From contig DMER01000229.1 of assembly GCA_003451645.1 (NCBI GenBank), forward strand, positions 5,540-12,009: a stretch of DNA of 6,470 nucleotides. The letters run 5' to 3'. This DNA comes from Alphaproteobacteria bacterium. Lineage in GTDB: Bacteria > Pseudomonadota > Alphaproteobacteria > Micropepsales > Micropepsaceae. Within the stretch, counting starts at the first letter, position 1. Each line of letters starts with the position of its first letter. Shown in pieces: positions 4,604-6,470 of this stretch. The position numbers and the translations under genes were made by a program. The notes beneath the pieces are model-generated. The model did not search any database and was not told the DNA's origin. It saw only the letters and a list, made by a program, of their open reading frames with translations.

Positions 4604-5482
4604 ATGCCCGCCCGCGATCTTGCCTTCATGATGCTCATTAACGCCATTTGGGGTTTGGCGATGATCCCGGCATCCGTGGCGTTGCAGCATTTCCCGCCGC
4701 TGGAGTTCACCGCGTTACGGTTTCTATTGCTCTCCTTGGTGCTGGCACCGGTTTTCTTGCGCTGGCGGCCGGGGCAGATGCGCATGGTGTTTCTGGCCGC
4801 GCTCACCGGCGGGACCTTGAACTTTGCCCTCCTGTTCCTGGGCGTCGCCATGGCGGGGGAGGTGGGGCCGGTTGCCATTGCGGGCCAGCTGGGCGTTCCC
4901 TTCACGACCATCCTGTCGATCTTCATCCTGGGCGAGGTTGTGCGCTGGCGGCGCTGGTCGGGCATTGCGCTGGCCTTTGCTGGCGTCACCGTGATCGGCT
5001 TTGACCCGCGGGTGCTCTCTTATTGGGATGGCTTTCTGGTGGTGGTCGCGTCGGCCTTTGTGGGCGCCGTGTCGTCCATCGTGATGCGCCAGATCCGCGA
5101 TGTGCCGGTCTTTCAGTTGCAGGCCTGGATCGCTACTTTGTCCTGGCCCATGCTCCTGGTGATGTCGCTCGCCTTTGAGAGCCAGCACTGGGACAAGATC
5201 GTGACCGCGCCGTCGTCCGCCTGGACCGGTGTGCTCTATACGGCGCTCATGTCCTCGCTGGTCGCCCATGCCGGATTTTATTGGATGCTCCAGCGCTATG
5301 AGGTCTCCAAGATCACGCCGCTGACCACATTGGCGCCCCTTTTTACGGTTCTGTTCGCCATCGCCATTCTGGGCGAGCCCTTGACGTGGCGCTTTGCCAT
5401 TGGGGCCGCCATCACGCTTCTGGGCGTGTGGATCATCACCTTGCGCGAACCTGAAAAGATCAGAGGCCCTGCCATCCAATGA
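4604..5482 (+). CDS. EamA-family drug/metabolite transporter
   Basis: The 292-residue protein is an inner-membrane transporter of the DMT superfamily (10 TMS), with two EamA repeats at about 8-134 and 143-281. Diagnostic parts are NAIWGLAMIPASVAL with PPLEFTALRF in helices 1-2, and the repeat endings FILGEVVRWRRWSGIALAFAGV (108-128) and AILGEPLTWRFAIGAAITLLGV (254-275), each with the conserved Gly-Glu. The cytoplasmic linkers are short and basic. Substrates in this family are small metabolites, amino acids or drugs; none can be deduced here. ATG 4604 fits the family's usual N-terminus, though the ribosome binding site is poor. Its stop overlaps the amidase start (ATGA, 5479-5482), so a shared transcript is likely. 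Confidence 0.9.
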   Translation: MPARDLAFMMLINAIWGLAMIPASVALQHFPPLEFTALRFLLLSLVLAPVFLRWRPGQMRMVFLAALTGGTLNFALLFLGVAMAGEVGPVAIAGQLGVPFTTILSIFILGEVVRWRRWSGIALAFAGVTVIGFDPRVLSYWDGFLVVVASAFVGAVSSIVMRQIRDVPVFQLQAWIATLSWPMLLVMSLAFESQHWDKIVTAPSSAWTGVLYTALMSSLVAHAGFYWMLQRYEVSKITPLTTLAPLFTVLFAIAILGEPLTWRFAIGAAITLLGVWIITLREPEKIRGPAIQ

Positions 5483-6216
5483 CGATCATCCAGCGCCCTT
5501 CGCCCAATTTCGATGCGCGGCATCCGGACAAACCAGTCTCGCTCTTGGTCTTGCATTATACGGGCATGGAGAGTGCTGAGGCCGCACTGGCGCAGCTGAC
5601 CAATCCGGCCGCCAAGGTGTCCTCGCACTATACGATCGATGAGGACGGCACAGTCTATCAGCATGTCGATGAGGCGCAGCGCGCCTGGCATGCCGGGCGC
5701 TCCTATTGGCGCGGGGAGAGCGACGTCAATGCGATCTCCATCGGGATCGAGATCGTCAATCCTGGCCATGAGTTCGGCTACCGGCCTTTTCCAGACGCGC
5801 AGATCGCCGCTGTGATCGCCTTATCCAACACCCTCATTGGCCGGTATAACATCCCGTTCTTTGGCGTTGTGGGCCATAGCGATATCGCCCCTTTGCGCAA
5901 ACAAGATCCGGGCGAGAAGTTCCCCTGGCAGCACTTGGCAAAGGCGGGAGTTGGCGCCTGGCCGCAGATGTGGTGGCGCGATGGCGGCCCAGGCTTTGCG
6001 ATGGGTGCGCGCGGGTGGCGGGTGCGGGAGGCGCAGCGCGCGTTGCTGCGGACCGGCTATCTTTGTCCCGCCCATGGGGAGATGGACAAAGCGACGGTTG
6101 CGGTCGTGCGCGCCTTTCAGCGCCGGTACCGGCAGGGGCGCTGCGATGGGATCCTCGATGGCGAGACACGCGGTTTGATCTATGCGGTCGCGGCCTTGGC
6201 GCATGAGTGTGCTTGA
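5479..6216 (+). CDS. N-acetylmuramoyl-L-alanine amidase (Amidase_2 + PG-binding domain)
   Basis: The 245-residue enzyme cleaves the bond between N-acetylmuramic acid and the stem peptide. Residues about 18-147 form a zinc Amidase_2 domain: H26 (VLHYTG), H133 (VVGHSDIAP) and D143 as metal ligands, with E91 (IGIEIVNPG) and K141 (KQDPG) in the catalytic positions known from AmpD/AmiD. Residues about 175-238 are a PG_binding_1 domain (RVREAQRALLRTGY...AVVRAFQRRYRQG...LDGETRGLIYAV). No signal peptide is visible. This suggests a cytosolic AmpD-like role on recycled muropeptides, although the PG-binding domain is more typical of AmiD-type enzymes, which are exported. Translation is coupled to the transporter by a 4-base overlap, with AGAGG 12 bases upstream. 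The rnpB -35-like TTGACG overlaps its stop codon. Confidence 0.92.
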   Translation: MTIIQRPSPNFDARHPDKPVSLLVLHYTGMESAEAALAQLTNPAAKVSSHYTIDEDGTVYQHVDEAQRAWHAGRSYWRGESDVNAISIGIEIVNPGHEFGYRPFPDAQIAAVIALSNTLIGRYNIPFFGVVGHSDIAPLRKQDPGEKFPWQHLAKAGVGAWPQMWWRDGGPGFAMGARGWRVREAQRALLRTGYLCPAHGEMDKATVAVVRAFQRRYRQGRCDGILDGETRGLIYAVAALAHECA

Positions 6217-6245
6217 CGCCAGTTGATGCGAAGCGCACATCTAGT
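6213..6245 (+). promoter_or_regulatory. Candidate rnpB promoter
   Basis: TTGACG (6213-6218) is a near-perfect -35 box and includes the amidase stop codon TGA (6214-6216). The -10 region near 6237-6245 (ACATCTAGT) is a poor match, so its exact place is uncertain. Transcription starting at about 6250-6255 would agree with the expected 5' end of the RNase P RNA. A second TTGACG (6245-6250) would place the -10 inside the RNA. Confidence 0.4.
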
Positions 6246-6253
6246 TGACGGTT

Positions 6254-6470
6254 CAGCACGCTGGATGGCTGCTGCCCCGCCTGTAAAGGGCCTCTAGTTT
6301 CGCGTTTGGTGCGGTTTAGCTGGGTCCTTTACTGGCGGGGTGGAGGAAAGTCCGGGCTCCACGGAGACATGGCGGCGGGTAACGCCCGCCGGGGGCGACC
6401 CTAGGGATAGCGCCACAGAAAGCAAACCGCCGGCATCTATGGCCGGTAAGGGTGAAAGGGTGCGGTAAGA
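6254..6470 (+). ncRNA. rnpB: RNase P RNA, class A, 5' part (runs off the window)
   Basis: This is the catalytic RNA that matures tRNA 5' ends. The conserved core is plain: GGAGGAAAGTCCGGGCTCC at 6342-6360, AGGGATAG...CCACAGAAA.CAAACCGCC at about 6403-6431, and GGGTGAAAGGGTGCGGTAAGA at the window end. The remaining 3' half lies outside. The 5' end is approximate: the segment GCTGGATGGCTGCTG (6260-6274) is in the place of the P1/P2 5' strands. A long P3 arm follows: CCCCGCCTGTAAAGG (6275-6289) pairs with 6326-6340 with one T-T mismatch, and the 36 bases between can extend the hairpin further. The position straight after an amidase gene is familiar from alphaproteobacteria. Confidence 0.95.

Noticed and set aside
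4724..5479. Long minus-strand frame opposite the transporter
   Set aside because: Its composition is Arg/Gly/His/Gln-rich and low in hydrophobics, as expected for the antisense of a membrane protein gene. The plus-strand EamA assignment is clear.
6245..6250. Second TTGACG as the rnpB -35 box
   Set aside because: A -10 at normal spacing would lie within the RNase P RNA, and the sequence there does not resemble one. The TTGACG at 6213 fits better.

Overview
The window looks like chromosomal DNA of an alphaproteobacterium. The grounds are a moderately high GC content, several dyad-symmetric intergenic repeats of a style common in that class, and an N-acetylmuramoyl-L-alanine amidase gene directly followed by the RNase P RNA gene. 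From memory, in many alphaproteobacteria that pair sits upstream of the mraZ/dcw cell-division cluster. The genus cannot be told from this stretch.

Left part (1-1100): the tail of an antitoxin gene overlaps a complete ParE/RelE-family toxin gene. About 160 bp without a convincing gene follow. Next is an AT-rich regulatory stretch with nested inverted repeats (507-541) and a small hairpin (606-622), leading to a gene for a small exported protein. That protein has glycine at every fourth residue over two blocks and a Met/His/Cys-rich C-terminus. I can assign it no function; it is the least ordinary protein here.

Middle (1090-3676): four hairpin-forming palindromic repeats fill the gap between two convergent genes. 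An outer pair of direct repeats flanks an inner pair in opposite orientation. The long minus-strand gene encodes a Phe-type pentapeptide-repeat protein with a C-terminal two-helix membrane module resembling the channel-like pentapeptide family. Its repeat-coding segment is AT-richer than the rest of the gene.

Right part (3641-6470): a second toxin-antitoxin pair (DUF433 antitoxin, DUF5615 PIN-like toxin) has an inverted repeat just upstream and is joined by the same 4-base GTGA overlap as the first module. After a 330-bp AT-richer spacer come an EamA-type drug/metabolite transporter and a translationally coupled (ATGA overlap) Amidase_2 plus peptidoglycan-binding protein, suggesting handling of cell-wall fragments. 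The 5' half of the RNase P RNA, with a long P3 arm, runs off the right edge.

I did not find a clear undescribed defence or mobile system. The best leads are the GX3/MX3 exported protein with its structured upstream region, the composite palindromic repeat block, and the pentapeptide-channel protein.
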